Assembly (NCBI GenBank): GCA_028292825.1
Contig: JAQGLO010000205.1
Location: 1 to 38,287, forward strand
DNA: 38,287 nucleotides
Source: Alphaproteobacteria bacterium
GTDB taxonomy: Bacteria; Pseudomonadota; Alphaproteobacteria; Micropepsales; Micropepsaceae
Direction: 5' to 3'
Position 1 is the first letter of the stretch; each line of letters begins with the position of its first letter. The notes beneath the pieces were generated by a model, which worked only from the letters and a program-made list of their open reading frames with translations, searched no databases and was not told the origin of the DNA. The position numbers and the translations under genes are program-made. Below, in pieces: positions 23,482-31,208 of the stretch.

Positions 23482-25167
23482 CTATGCGCAGGCCGCTGCC
23501 AATATTTCAACTGGCACCATGCGCGCGTTCGGCAGCTGCAGCGTGACGCAGGTGCCGACGCCCTTGGCGCTTTGCGCGGTCAGGCCTCCGCCGTGCAATT
23601 CGGCCAGCGCCCTGGAAATGGGCAGGCCCAGGCCGGTGCCCTGATGGGCACGGGCTATTTTGGAATCGATCTGGCCATAATGGGAGAAGGCCGTGATGAT
23701 ATCGGCCTGGTCCATCCCGATGCCGTTGTCGGATACCCGCAGGCTCAGGCAGTCATCGGGGCGATACTCGGCTTCGATCCGGATCATTCCGCCCGCCGGC
23801 GTGAACTTCACGGCGTTGCTGAGCAGGTTGAGAAGTATCTGCTTGATGAGCCGCTTGTCGGCCGTGATCCGCGGCAGGTCATCTGGCAAGCTGACTCGCA
23901 GTTCGATGAGGTCATTGGCGCGGTTGCCGACCAGCGCCAGACTTTCCGCCACCAGGCCGGCAATATCGAAAACGCTTTCGCGAAGCTCCATCTTGCCGGC
24001 ATCGATCTTGGAAAGGTCGAGCACATCGTTGATCAGCTCGAGCAGGTGCGCGCCGCTGCTGTAAACATCCTCGGCATATTCGCGGTATTTGACATGGCCA
24101 AGCGGGCCATAAAGTTCTGTCTTGATCACTTCCGAAAAGCCCAGAATGGCGTTCAGCGGGGTGCGCAGCTCATGGCTCATGCCGGCGAGGAATTCCGACT
24201 TGGCGTTGCTTGCGGAACGCTCGCGTTCCGCCATCTCGCGATAGCGCTGTTCGCTGTCGCGCAAGGCGCGGTTGATCTGCGCCTCGCGATTCTGCAACTT
24301 GCGACGCTCGGTTACCGCCGCCGCCACCGGCAGCAGCACGGCGATCAGGATGCCCTGGAAAACCTGTGCATAATGGAGCTGGTATCCGACCGGCATGTGG
24401 CGCAGGGCGGCCGGCCCGATGCCACTGATAATGACCGTGGTGTAGATGATCTGGGTCATCATCAGCCCCAGCGCGGTGCCTTCGATATCCGACACCATGG
24501 TGACGATCAGAAGCGCCAGTGGGATGATGAACGACAGAGGCACCACTGTCGGGATGAAAGTAACAGCCATCGCCGTACCCAGCAGCGCCAGCGACCCGGC
24601 AATCCGGTAGCGGTTGTCGTACATTGTCCGCAGGTCAGCGGTGAACAGAATGACGATGACCGGTGTGAAGACGACGTAGGAAAGCGTGGTAGGCACCCAC
24701 CAGGACCGCCAGTTGTTGAAGAAGCCGGCACCGGCGATGGCGTCACCGCTTGCGGCGAAGACGATAGCGGACACAGCGGACACAGCGGCAGAAATCGCGA
24801 TGAAACCGACAAGCTGTTTCCAGGCGCGAAACTCAATGACATGGCCGATCAGGCGGCGGGCGATGGTGTAGATGACCAGCAGCGAGGCCGTTGCCAGGCC
24901 GGGCACCAGAACGGTGTCCAGGATGGTGGTGTTGAACGTCTGCTTGGCGATCATGCCGCCTATCACGCCCGTTATCAGGACCGGCCACAGGGTACGCCGG
25001 CCATAGATCAGACAGATGGCCAAGGCGACGCCGCCAAACGGCTTTACGGTCGTCAGTCCCCCCGCCCGAAAATAGATCGCCGTGCCCAGATAGTTGAGCA
25101 ACACGAATAGCAGGATCAGCGCGCTGACCTGCAGCACGGCTTTTTTATTGGGGATTTTCCAGCCCAT
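23482..25167 (-). CDS. MASE1-type membrane sensor histidine kinase
   Basis: The 561-residue protein has an N-terminal MASE1-like membrane sensor of about eight hydrophobic helices (residues about 10-285, with YFRAGGLTTVKPFGGVALAI near the start). A short coiled segment follows, then HisKA (phospho-accepting His in FLAGMSHELRTPLNAILGFS) and HATPase (NLLSNAVKFT, SDNGIGMDQ, GTGLGLPIS). The first PAS-like segment is missing. No receiver or output gene is adjacent, so it is an orphan kinase whose regulator lies elsewhere. The signal sensed by MASE1 domains is unknown. The start at 25167 has no clear ribosome-binding site. Confidence 0.88.
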   Translation of the reverse strand: MGWKIPNKKAVLQVSALILLFVLLNYLGTAIYFRAGGLTTVKPFGGVALAICLIYGRRTLWPVLITGVIGGMIAKQTFNTTILDTVLVPGLATASLLVIYTIARRLIGHVIEFRAWKQLVGFIAISAAVSAVSAIVFAASGDAIAGAGFFNNWRSWWVPTTLSYVVFTPVIVILFTADLRTMYDNRYRIAGSLALLGTAMAVTFIPTVVPLSFIIPLALLIVTMVSDIEGTALGLMMTQIIYTTVIISGIGPAALRHMPVGYQLHYAQVFQGILIAVLLPVAAAVTERRKLQNREAQINRALRDSEQRYREMAERERSASNAKSEFLAGMSHELRTPLNAILGFSEVIKTELYGPLGHVKYREYAEDVYSSGAHLLELINDVLDLSKIDAGKMELRESVFDIAGLVAESLALVGNRANDLIELRVSLPDDLPRITADKRLIKQILLNLLSNAVKFTPAGGMIRIEAEYRPDDCLSLRVSDNGIGMDQADIITAFSHYGQIDSKIARAHQGTGLGLPISRALAELHGGGLTAQSAKGVGTCVTLQLPNARMVPVEILAAACA

Positions 25168-25272
25168 AGCGAAAGGCTAGCAGCCAAGGCCGAAAACACT
25201 CTTAATCGCACAGCGCGAAATGGCCGCCGAAACAGAATTTAATCCGCAGTATTCCTGCGTTTTTCAAAGATA

Positions 25273-25289
25273 TTGACAATCATTCGCAA
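25273..25289 (+). promoter_or_regulatory. Fur-like iron box upstream of bfd-bfr
   Basis: TTGACAATCATTCGCAA is an imperfect 8-1-8 dyad (TTGnnAAT-C-ATTnnCAA) of the form recognised by Fur in alphaproteobacteria. It lies 50 bases upstream of the bacterioferritin-associated ferredoxin start, in the spacer shared with the divergent histidine kinase gene. Confidence 0.65.
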
Positions 25290-25338
25290 TAGAGATTATG
25301 AAGTTGCGGCTGAGACTTCCTCGCAATGGGTCGGTTGG

Positions 25339-25524
25339 ATGATCGTCTGTGTCTGCAATAGGCTGAACGAACAGCGCATCGGTGCCGCGATTTGCGGCGG
25401 CGCGGACTGTGCTGACGAAGTTTATGCGCGCTGTGGCGTGAGAAAGAATTGCGGACGATGCCAGGAAACAATCGAAGGAATGCTGGAAAGAAGCCGGGAA
25501 GCGCTGTCGCTGGCGGCGGAATAG
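25339..25524 (+). CDS. bfd: Bacterioferritin-associated ferredoxin
   Basis: The 61-residue protein has cysteines at 4, 6, 38 and 41 (CVC near the start, CGRC later), exactly the [2Fe-2S] ligand spacing of Bfd. Bfd docks on bacterioferritin and reduces its core so that iron is released. A longer frame begins at a TTG (25273) inside the Fur-like box and was rejected. ATG 25339 has only a weak GGTCGG-type ribosome-binding site. The bacterioferritin frame begins inside it. Confidence 0.93.
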   Translation: MIVCVCNRLNEQRIGAAICGGADCADEVYARCGVRKNCGRCQETIEGMLERSREALSLAAE

Positions 25525-26045
25525 GCACGCAGGCGCCGGGTCCCGAGCCCCATGCATCGCTTTCCGGCGATCCCGTCACCATCTCGTTCCTCAACAAGGT
25601 TTTGAAGAACGAGCTCACCGCCATCAATCAGTATTTCCTGCACTCGCGCATCCTTGCCGACTGGGGCCTCTCGATCCTTGCCAAGAAGGAATACGAGGAA
25701 TCCATCGACGAAATGAAGCATGCCGACAAGCTGATCAAGCGCGTGCTGTTTCTGGGCGGCCTTCCTAATCTCCAGGACCTTGGCAAGCTGATGATCGGCG
25801 AAAATGTCCTGGAAATCATCAAATGCGACCTGTCGCTGGAGATGATGGCCCTGCCCGATCTCAAGCTGGGCATCACGCACTGCGAGACCGTGAAGGACTA
25901 TATGAGCCGCGAACTCTTCACCCATATCCTGGAGAGCGAGGAAGAACATATCGACTGGCTGCAGACGCAGCTGCGCCTGATCGAACAGATGGGCATCCAG
26001 AATTTCGTCCAGCTGCAGACCGAGCCCAACGAAAGCGGCAGCTAG
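25458..26045 (+). CDS. bfr: Bacterioferritin with N-terminal extension
   Basis: From ATG 25458 the protein has 195 residues; the usual length is about 158. The ferritin core begins near residue 37 (SGDPVTISFLNKVLKNELTA). The ferroxidase Glu (E52 here, E18 in E. coli) is present, as is the haem-ligand Met in DEMKHAD and the ESEEEHIDWL helix. The first 34 residues (Gly/Ala/Pro-rich, MPGNNRRNAGKKPG...) are encoded in another frame of bfd. No in-frame ATG, GTG or TTG exists nearer the core, and the normal start position is CTT. An out-of-frame ATG at 25552 would give a standard protein after a one-base shift. It stores iron in a 24-mer shell; bfd is its release partner. Confidence 0.88.
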   Translation: MPGNNRRNAGKKPGSAVAGGGIGTQAPGPEPHASLSGDPVTISFLNKVLKNELTAINQYFLHSRILADWGLSILAKKEYEESIDEMKHADKLIKRVLFLGGLPNLQDLGKLMIGENVLEIIKCDLSLEMMALPDLKLGITHCETVKDYMSRELFTHILESEEEHIDWLQTQLRLIEQMGIQNFVQLQTEPNESGS

Positions 26046-26704
26046 AACTCCGCTTCCAGCTCTTCGATGCCGGCCTTTTCCGTCTTGGCGGCCTCGATCC
26101 ATTCCAGCATGTCCGGCAGGGTCTGGATGGTTTCGCAATAATCGGCGCATTGCCGGTCGAGTTTCACGTCATAGGTAGTGAAACGCGTGGTCACCGGCGC
26201 ATACATGGCGTCGGCCAGGGTCGGGGTTTCACCGAACAGGTAGGGGCCGCCATAGCGCAACAGGCAATCACGCCAGATGCTGGTGACGCGCTCGATATCA
26301 GCCTGCGCCGCGGTCCAGACCTTGAAGCCCTTGTAACGCGCCTTGAGGTTCATCGGCAGCGCGGACCGCAGATTGGAAAAGCCGGAATGCATCTCCCCCG
26401 CTATGGCACGGCAATGGGTGCGCGCCGCCATGTCGGCAGGCAGCAAGCCGGCCTGCGGGAAATTCTCGTGCAGATACTCCGCAATGGCGAGCGTGTCCCA
26501 CACTTTCACACCATTGTGCGTCAGGCGCGGCACCAGGAATGACGGCGACAGCAGCAGCAATTCGGCACGCGCATCGGCATCGTCGCTCGACAGCAATTCC
26601 TCCTTGAAATCCAGACCGGCCATTCGGCAGAGCAGCCAGCCGCGCAGCGACCAGGATGAGTAGTTCTTGCTGGAAATCGTCAGAACCGCAGCGCTCATAT
26701 TCAT
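26042..26704 (-). CDS. Glutathione S-transferase family protein
   Basis: The 220-residue protein has an N-terminal thioredoxin-like domain (ISSKNYSSWSLRGWLLC, with a Ser/Tyr-rich active-site loop; PRLTHNGVKVWDTLAIAEYL holds the cis-Pro and glutathione-binding segment). An all-helical C-terminal domain follows (GGPYLFGETPTLADAMYAPV). It probably conjugates or reduces substrates with glutathione; the substrate is unknown. ATG 26704 was chosen because GAGG lies 8 bases upstream; ATG 26698 is an alternative. Its stop overlaps that of bfr in CTAG (26042-26045). It is divergent from phaZ. Confidence 0.88.
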   Translation of the reverse strand: MNMSAAVLTISSKNYSSWSLRGWLLCRMAGLDFKEELLSSDDADARAELLLLSPSFLVPRLTHNGVKVWDTLAIAEYLHENFPQAGLLPADMAARTHCRAIAGEMHSGFSNLRSALPMNLKARYKGFKVWTAAQADIERVTSIWRDCLLRYGGPYLFGETPTLADAMYAPVTTRFTTYDVKLDRQCADYCETIQTLPDMLEWIEAAKTEKAGIEELEAEF

Positions 26705-26813
26705 CAGTTTGGCCTCTTTTGGCGCGTTGACAAGCATTATTTTGCACTGCAGCATCACGGCGTTGGATGGGTGCCGCGATCCGCGGGGAAGCTTGGGGCT
26801 GGCCGAAAGCGCG

Positions 26814-28019
26814 ATGTTGTACGACGCCTATCAAGCCCAACAGGACTTCCTGGCGCCCTTGCGTGCCGGCGCGGACCTGTTCAAGTCGGCGTTCGGCGAT
26901 ACCAGCATGGGGCCCGCCACCAATTACCTGTTTCGCAGCATGTCGGCAGGTGCGGAAATATTCTCCCGCGCGCACATGATCCATGAACGTCCAGACTATG
27001 CCATTGGCACCGTGGCCGGCCACGCGGTCATCGAAGAGGTCGCGCTGGAAATGCCGTTCGGCAACCTGGTGCATTTTCGCAAGGAAGGCGTCAGCGGGCA
27101 ACCGCGCGTGTTGCTGGCGGCGCCGATGGCAGGGCACTTCCCCACCCTGCTGCGTCACACCGCCCAGACCATGCTCGCCGATCATGATGTCTATATCACC
27201 GACTGGAAGAGCGGCCGCGATGTGGCGCTCGGTGAAGGCCGTTTCGGCACCGACGAATATATCGATCACCTGATGGCGTTCTTTCACCATATCGGCCCCG
27301 GCGCGCACGGCATGGCGGTATGCCAGCCCTGCCCGGCCATGCTGGCCGCCACGGCGCTGATGGCGGAAGATGAAGATCCAGCCACACCCAGAAGCCTGGT
27401 CCTGATGGCCGGACCGGTGGATACCAGCATCAATCCCACCAAGGTCAACAAGCTGGCCAATGAGCATCCGCTCGAATGGTTCGAGAAGAACCTCATTACG
27501 ACGGTGCCGCGCCGCTATGAGGGCGCACACCGGCGCGTTTATCCCGGATTCATCCAGCTCTCGGCTTTCATCACCATGAACCTGTCGCGCCATGTGCGCG
27601 CTCATATGGACCTGTTCGGCCATATCCTGAAAGGCGAGCTGGCCAAGGCCGACGCCAATCGCAAATTCTATGACGAGTATTTTTCCATCGCCGATCTTCC
27701 AGCCGAATTCTATCTGGAGACGGTGCAGCGGGTGTTTCAGGAGCATCACCTGTCGCGCGGCGTCTATACCTGGCGCAATCGCAAGGTGGATCCGCGCGCC
27801 ATACGAAAGACTTCACTGCTGACGGTCGAGGGCGAGCGCGACGATATCTGCGGCCTTGGCCAGACCATGGCGGCGCAGGACCTGATGTCCAGCGTCAAGC
27901 CGTTCCGCAAGAAGCATTATGTCCAGGCCGGCGTGGGCCATTATGGCGTGTTCTCCGGCACACGCTGGCACACGCAGATCTATCCGATGGTGAGAAGCAC
28001 CATCATGGCCAGCGACTAG
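26814..28019 (+). CDS. phaZ: Intracellular polyhydroxyalkanoate depolymerase
   Basis: The 401-residue alpha/beta-hydrolase starts MLYDAYQAQQDFLAPLRAGA and shows the family hallmarks: VLLAAPMAGHFPTLLRHT, DVYITDWKSGRDV, and the nucleophile elbow MAVCQPC with Cys (C170) in place of the usual lipase Ser, as in Ralstonia PhaZ. Later blocks supply the acid and histidine (VEGERDDICGLG and VGHYGVFSG). It degrades cytoplasmic PHB/PHA granules. A longer frame from 26667 overlaps the GST gene and has no support. Its stop shares CTAG (28016-28019) with the nuclease gene. No PHA synthase is in the window. Confidence 0.93.
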   Translation: MLYDAYQAQQDFLAPLRAGADLFKSAFGDTSMGPATNYLFRSMSAGAEIFSRAHMIHERPDYAIGTVAGHAVIEEVALEMPFGNLVHFRKEGVSGQPRVLLAAPMAGHFPTLLRHTAQTMLADHDVYITDWKSGRDVALGEGRFGTDEYIDHLMAFFHHIGPGAHGMAVCQPCPAMLAATALMAEDEDPATPRSLVLMAGPVDTSINPTKVNKLANEHPLEWFEKNLITTVPRRYEGAHRRVYPGFIQLSAFITMNLSRHVRAHMDLFGHILKGELAKADANRKFYDEYFSIADLPAEFYLETVQRVFQEHHLSRGVYTWRNRKVDPRAIRKTSLLTVEGERDDICGLGQTMAAQDLMSSVKPFRKKHYVQAGVGHYGVFSGTRWHTQIYPMVRSTIMASD

Positions 28020-28798
28020 TTCAGCGCGGCGTTGATCAGCCATGCCAGGCGCAGGCCCGCTTTTGCCAGCTGTGTGCGCGTGACATTTTTCTCCGCGACC
28101 AGATAAGCCGGCGGCATGCGAAGGGTGCGGCGGCCGCCCACGTAGCCGTAGACCTCATTGCGCGCGATCATGTGGGCCTCGTTCGCCCAGCTCGCAGGCG
28201 ATCCAGTCTGCCAGGCTTTTCGCTGTGCCGGGGAAGCGCCCTGTTCGATGCCGGCCGCGACCTGGTCTGCATCAAAGCCCAGCGCTTCCACCACGTTGAC
28301 GTCCCAGATGTGATGCAGATTGGTGCGCTGGCCCTGCAGATACACCCGCACCGCATTGCCGCCATGGTCGTCATTGTCTTCGGCATGCAGCGGCTGATGC
28401 ACGTCAGCAACGAAGTGAACAAGGAAGCGCAACGCCTCGGCGCGCATCGTCGCCGGCAGCTTTCGGTTGGCGAGAATGCGTCGATCGCGTTCGATCTGCG
28501 CCACCACGCAATCGTCTTGCGCGCAATCGCGCTGCGCATCGTATTCGGGCGCATCCAGCGGAATGTCCACAAAATGCCAGCGTCGAGTTTCGGGCCGCTG
28601 TTCGCGGATTTCGTCCGCCCAGTTGGATTCGTGAATCAGCATGGCTTCACCGCCCAAAAGCCGCGCAACCTGTTGGCGCGTGCCGGGACTCAGTTCGCGC
28701 AATGCGATCCCGGCCACGATTTCATGGCCTTCCGCGCCCCAGGCCAAGGCGGGCGATGGCAGGGCCAAGACAGCAAGCGCTACAACTACTCTAATCAT
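28016..28798 (-). CDS. Exported S1/P1-type nuclease
   Basis: The 260-residue protein has a signal peptide (MIRVVVALAVLALPSPALA), so Trp of WGAEGHE becomes the mature N-terminus, as needed for zinc binding in this family. The other zinc ligands are visible: GHE, NWADEIRE, RWHFVDIP, HFVADVHQPLHAEDNDDHGGN and NLHHIWD. The trinuclear Zn enzyme cleaves single-stranded nucleic acid and 3'-nucleotides in the periplasm or outside the cell, for example for phosphate or nucleotide scavenging. It converges on phaZ with overlapping stops and is divergent from the M23 peptidase gene. Confidence 0.93.
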   Translation of the reverse strand: MIRVVVALAVLALPSPALAWGAEGHEIVAGIALRELSPGTRQQVARLLGGEAMLIHESNWADEIREQRPETRRWHFVDIPLDAPEYDAQRDCAQDDCVVAQIERDRRILANRKLPATMRAEALRFLVHFVADVHQPLHAEDNDDHGGNAVRVYLQGQRTNLHHIWDVNVVEALGFDADQVAAGIEQGASPAQRKAWQTGSPASWANEAHMIARNEVYGYVGGRRTLRMPPAYLVAEKNVTRTQLAKAGLRLAWLINAALN

Positions 28799-29170
28799 AA
28801 CGATGTTTTAGATAGCATATTGCGAATTCATTCTCAGGCGGATGGTGCGCCTGCGGCACAGGCCGGCATGCTGCTGTTTTTTCATCACCCTGCCTATCGC
28901 ACGGATCGCGGACCATCTTCTGACCTGGCTCTGAACCCCGAAAGCTCGACCTGTCAAATGGCCCGGCGGCTTCTTGTCGGAGCCATTGTCGTTTGGAACA
29001 ATTCTCAATGAGAACAAGCGTTTAAAGTTGACGCTGCGGTGCGAATACCGGTTATATGGCGCTGGTCGCACGCCGGGGATTTGGGCGCACGCGCCAATTG
29101 GGCTGGGAGCAGAACAGCGGCAGGTCGGGGGACTTGGCGTGGCCATGCTTTCAACGGCAATGGAGCAGAC
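28799..29170. promoter_or_regulatory. Divergent spacer, nuclease / M23 peptidase
   Basis: This 372-base spacer has no convincing gene. On the + strand TTGACG (29028-29033) and TTATAT (29052-29057), 18 bases apart, form a good promoter candidate for the M23 peptidase. A dyad TTCTC-AAT-GAGAA lies at 29002-29014, just upstream of it. Near the nuclease, TTGCGAATTCATTCTCA (about 28823-28839) resembles half-sites of Fur boxes but has one base too many in the centre. Confidence 0.45.
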
Positions 29171-30790
29171 GTGGACCCTAAACCTCGCGAGCAGAAAGCC
29201 CGCGCGCAATTCAGCACCAAGGTGGCGCCGCCGCTGGTGTCCGATTCCCCTTTTGCGCTTCTGCTGCGCCAGATGCAGGGCGCCGGCACGCTCATGGCCA
29301 CGACGGATGGCCGCTGGGCCGTCGTTTCCTCGACCCTCACGGCGTTGGTGGCAGGCGCCATTGCCTGGATGGCCGTCGGCATGATGCCCGTGAATCACCC
29401 TCTGGTCGCACCGGGGCGCTCCTCCCTGCCCTATGCCCTGTTCATGAAGCTGATCCGCGCCAGTGAACCGCAAGGCGTCGCCGACAATGCCGACAATGCC
29501 AATCCCAATCCCGGTGTGGAAAACCGCACCGTGACCCTGGATGCCGGCGATACGCTGGCCGGCATGCTCGAAGACCTTGGCATTTCCGCCCAGGACGCCA
29601 ATGCGGTCCTGAGCGCGCTGGGCAAGGATTTCAATCCCCGTGCCTTGAAGGCCGGACAGAGCTTTGACCTGACTTATTCCGTCGCCACAATTGATGCGAC
29701 GGGTGGCGCGCCCCAGCCACGCACCACCACGGTGATGGTGAACCACAAGCCGGTGGTGGTACCGCTGGATGCGGTCGGCGAGGACGATAACAGCGGCGCG
29801 ACGGAAGAAAATTCACAGGCCATTTCGCGTCTCCTGTCGCTGCACTTCTCGCCTTCCATCGAGCAGGAAATCACCGTCACCCGTACCACGGAGGGCGGTT
29901 ACAGCGCCGAGGTCGAAAAGAAGGAACTGCAGATGCACCGCCACCGGGCGGGCGGCACCATCGATTCAAGCCTCTATCTGGCGGCGATGCAGGCGGGCAT
30001 TCCGGGCGATGTGGTGATCGACATGATCCACATGTTCTCCTACAAAGTCGACTTCCAGCGCGACCTGCATCCCGGCGACAAGTTCGAAGTCTATTACGAC
30101 TACTACTACACGCCCGAAGGCCAGCCCGCGAAATACGGCGCCATCAGCTATGCGATGATGACCCTGGGCGGCAAGCAGATCCCCATGTACCGCTTCCAGG
30201 CCGATCCCAACGAGCCGGCGGAATATTTCGACACCAAAGGCGAAAGCGCCAAGGGCATGCTGATGAAGACGCCGGTGGACGGCGCCCGCATCTCATCGGG
30301 CTTCGGTTCGCGCTTCCATCCCATCCTGGGCTATACGCGCATGCACAAGGGCGTGGACTTTGCGGTGCCGACCGGTACGCCGGTCATGGCGGCCGGCGCG
30401 GGCACCATCCAGTTCATGGGGCGCGCCAGCGGCTACGGCAATTTCGTCAAGATCAACCATGGCAATGGCTATGCGACGGACTATGGACACCTGTCGCGCT
30501 TCGCGCCCGGCATGCGCCAGGGCGCGCGGGTGCGTCAGGGCCAGGTTTTTGCCTATAGCGGCATGAGCGGCATGGCCACCGGTCCGCACCTGCATTATGA
30601 AATCCTGATCAAGGGCACACAGGTCAATCCCCTGACGGTGAAGATGGCGCAAGGCCGTCTGCTGATCGGCAAGCTGCTGCGTGCTTTCCAGGAGAAACGC
30701 CTGGAAGTCGATAATCTCGTCGCCACCACCGCGCTGGAAGCAAAGGTCGCGGACAACGCCACCGACCTGCGGCAGGCGAAAGCGAAGTAG
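29171..30790 (+). CDS. M23-family membrane-anchored peptidase
   Basis: The product of 539 residues has a cytoplasmic N-terminus, one transmembrane segment near 57-75 (STLTALVAGAIAWMAVGM), an OapA/LysM-like segment with NRTVTLDAGDTLAGMLEDLG, a middle domain, and a C-terminal LytM/M23 zinc peptidase domain (MHKGVDF near 391-397 and HLHYE near 473-477). This is the MepM-like layout of peptidoglycan endopeptidases used in cell elongation. GTG 29171 is preceded by GGAG at 5 bases; the open frame reaches back to 29039 but that part is not conserved in style. A short tandem repeat encodes DNADNANPNPG. Its stop directly abuts that of the CsaA-like gene. Confidence 0.9.
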   Translation: MDPKPREQKARAQFSTKVAPPLVSDSPFALLLRQMQGAGTLMATTDGRWAVVSSTLTALVAGAIAWMAVGMMPVNHPLVAPGRSSLPYALFMKLIRASEPQGVADNADNANPNPGVENRTVTLDAGDTLAGMLEDLGISAQDANAVLSALGKDFNPRALKAGQSFDLTYSVATIDATGGAPQPRTTTVMVNHKPVVVPLDAVGEDDNSGATEENSQAISRLLSLHFSPSIEQEITVTRTTEGGYSAEVEKKELQMHRHRAGGTIDSSLYLAAMQAGIPGDVVIDMIHMFSYKVDFQRDLHPGDKFEVYYDYYYTPEGQPAKYGAISYAMMTLGGKQIPMYRFQADPNEPAEYFDTKGESAKGMLMKTPVDGARISSGFGSRFHPILGYTRMHKGVDFAVPTGTPVMAAGAGTIQFMGRASGYGNFVKINHGNGYATDYGHLSRFAPGMRQGARVRQGQVFAYSGMSGMATGPHLHYEILIKGTQVNPLTVKMAQGRLLIGKLLRAFQEKRLEVDNLVATTALEAKVADNATDLRQAKAK

Positions 30791-31132
30791 CTAGAACATC
30801 CTGCCACCGTCCGGCACCGCCAGGCTCGGATGCAGCAGCACAACTTCGCCACCGGCATCGGGCACGCCCAGGGTCAGCACTTCCGACATGAAGGGGCCGA
30901 TCTGCCGCGGCGGGAAATTCACCACGGCAATCACCTGCCGCCCGATCAGCGCCTCCGTGGTGTAGTGGCGCGTGATCTGGGCCGATGACTTCTTGACCCC
31001 GACCTCGCCACCGAAATCGATCTGCAGCTTGATCGCGGGCTTGCGGGCTTCGGGAAACGGCTCCGCTTTCACGATGGTGCCGACGCGGATATCGACTTTC
31101 AGGAAATCATCAAAACGGATCGGGCTGCTCAC
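30791..31132 (-). CDS. tRNA-binding domain protein, CsaA-like
   Basis: The 113-residue protein has the OB-fold tRNA-binding signature: FLKVDIRVGTIVKAEPFPEA, KSSAQITRHYT and VVNFPPRQIGPFMSEVL. It closely follows Bacillus CsaA, a dimeric protein with export-related chaperone activity; tRNA binding is also known for this fold. GTG 31132 is preceded by GGAG with 6 bases of spacing; ATG 31144 lacks a ribosome-binding site. It lies 76 bases downstream of clpB on the same strand, with a stem-loop between, so heat-shock read-through is possible. Confidence 0.88.
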   Translation of the reverse strand: MSSPIRFDDFLKVDIRVGTIVKAEPFPEARKPAIKLQIDFGGEVGVKKSSAQITRHYTTEALIGRQVIAVVNFPPRQIGPFMSEVLTLGVPDAGGEVVLLHPSLAVPDGGRMF

Positions 31133-31172
31133 ACCATGCTCCATGTAGGACAGTGTGAGCATTGCCCAAAGC

Positions 31173-31200
31173 GTCATGGCTCGCAAATGTGGGCCATGAC
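31173..31200 (-). terminator. Stem-loop between clpB and the CsaA-like gene
   Basis: A perfect 8-bp stem (GTCATGGC / GCCATGAC) with a 12-base loop lies 9 bases after the clpB stop. No T-run follows, so it may attenuate rather than end transcription. Confidence 0.45.
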
Positions 31201-31208
31201 AGCCTCGA

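Noticed and set aside
23464-25110. 548-codon open frame opposite the MASE1 kinase
   Set aside because: It is His/Gln/Asp-rich shadow sequence; the kinase motifs on the other strand are clear.
28823-28839. Fur box upstream of the S1/P1 nuclease
   Set aside because: The half-sites resemble Fur sites but the centre is one base too long, so it was not called.
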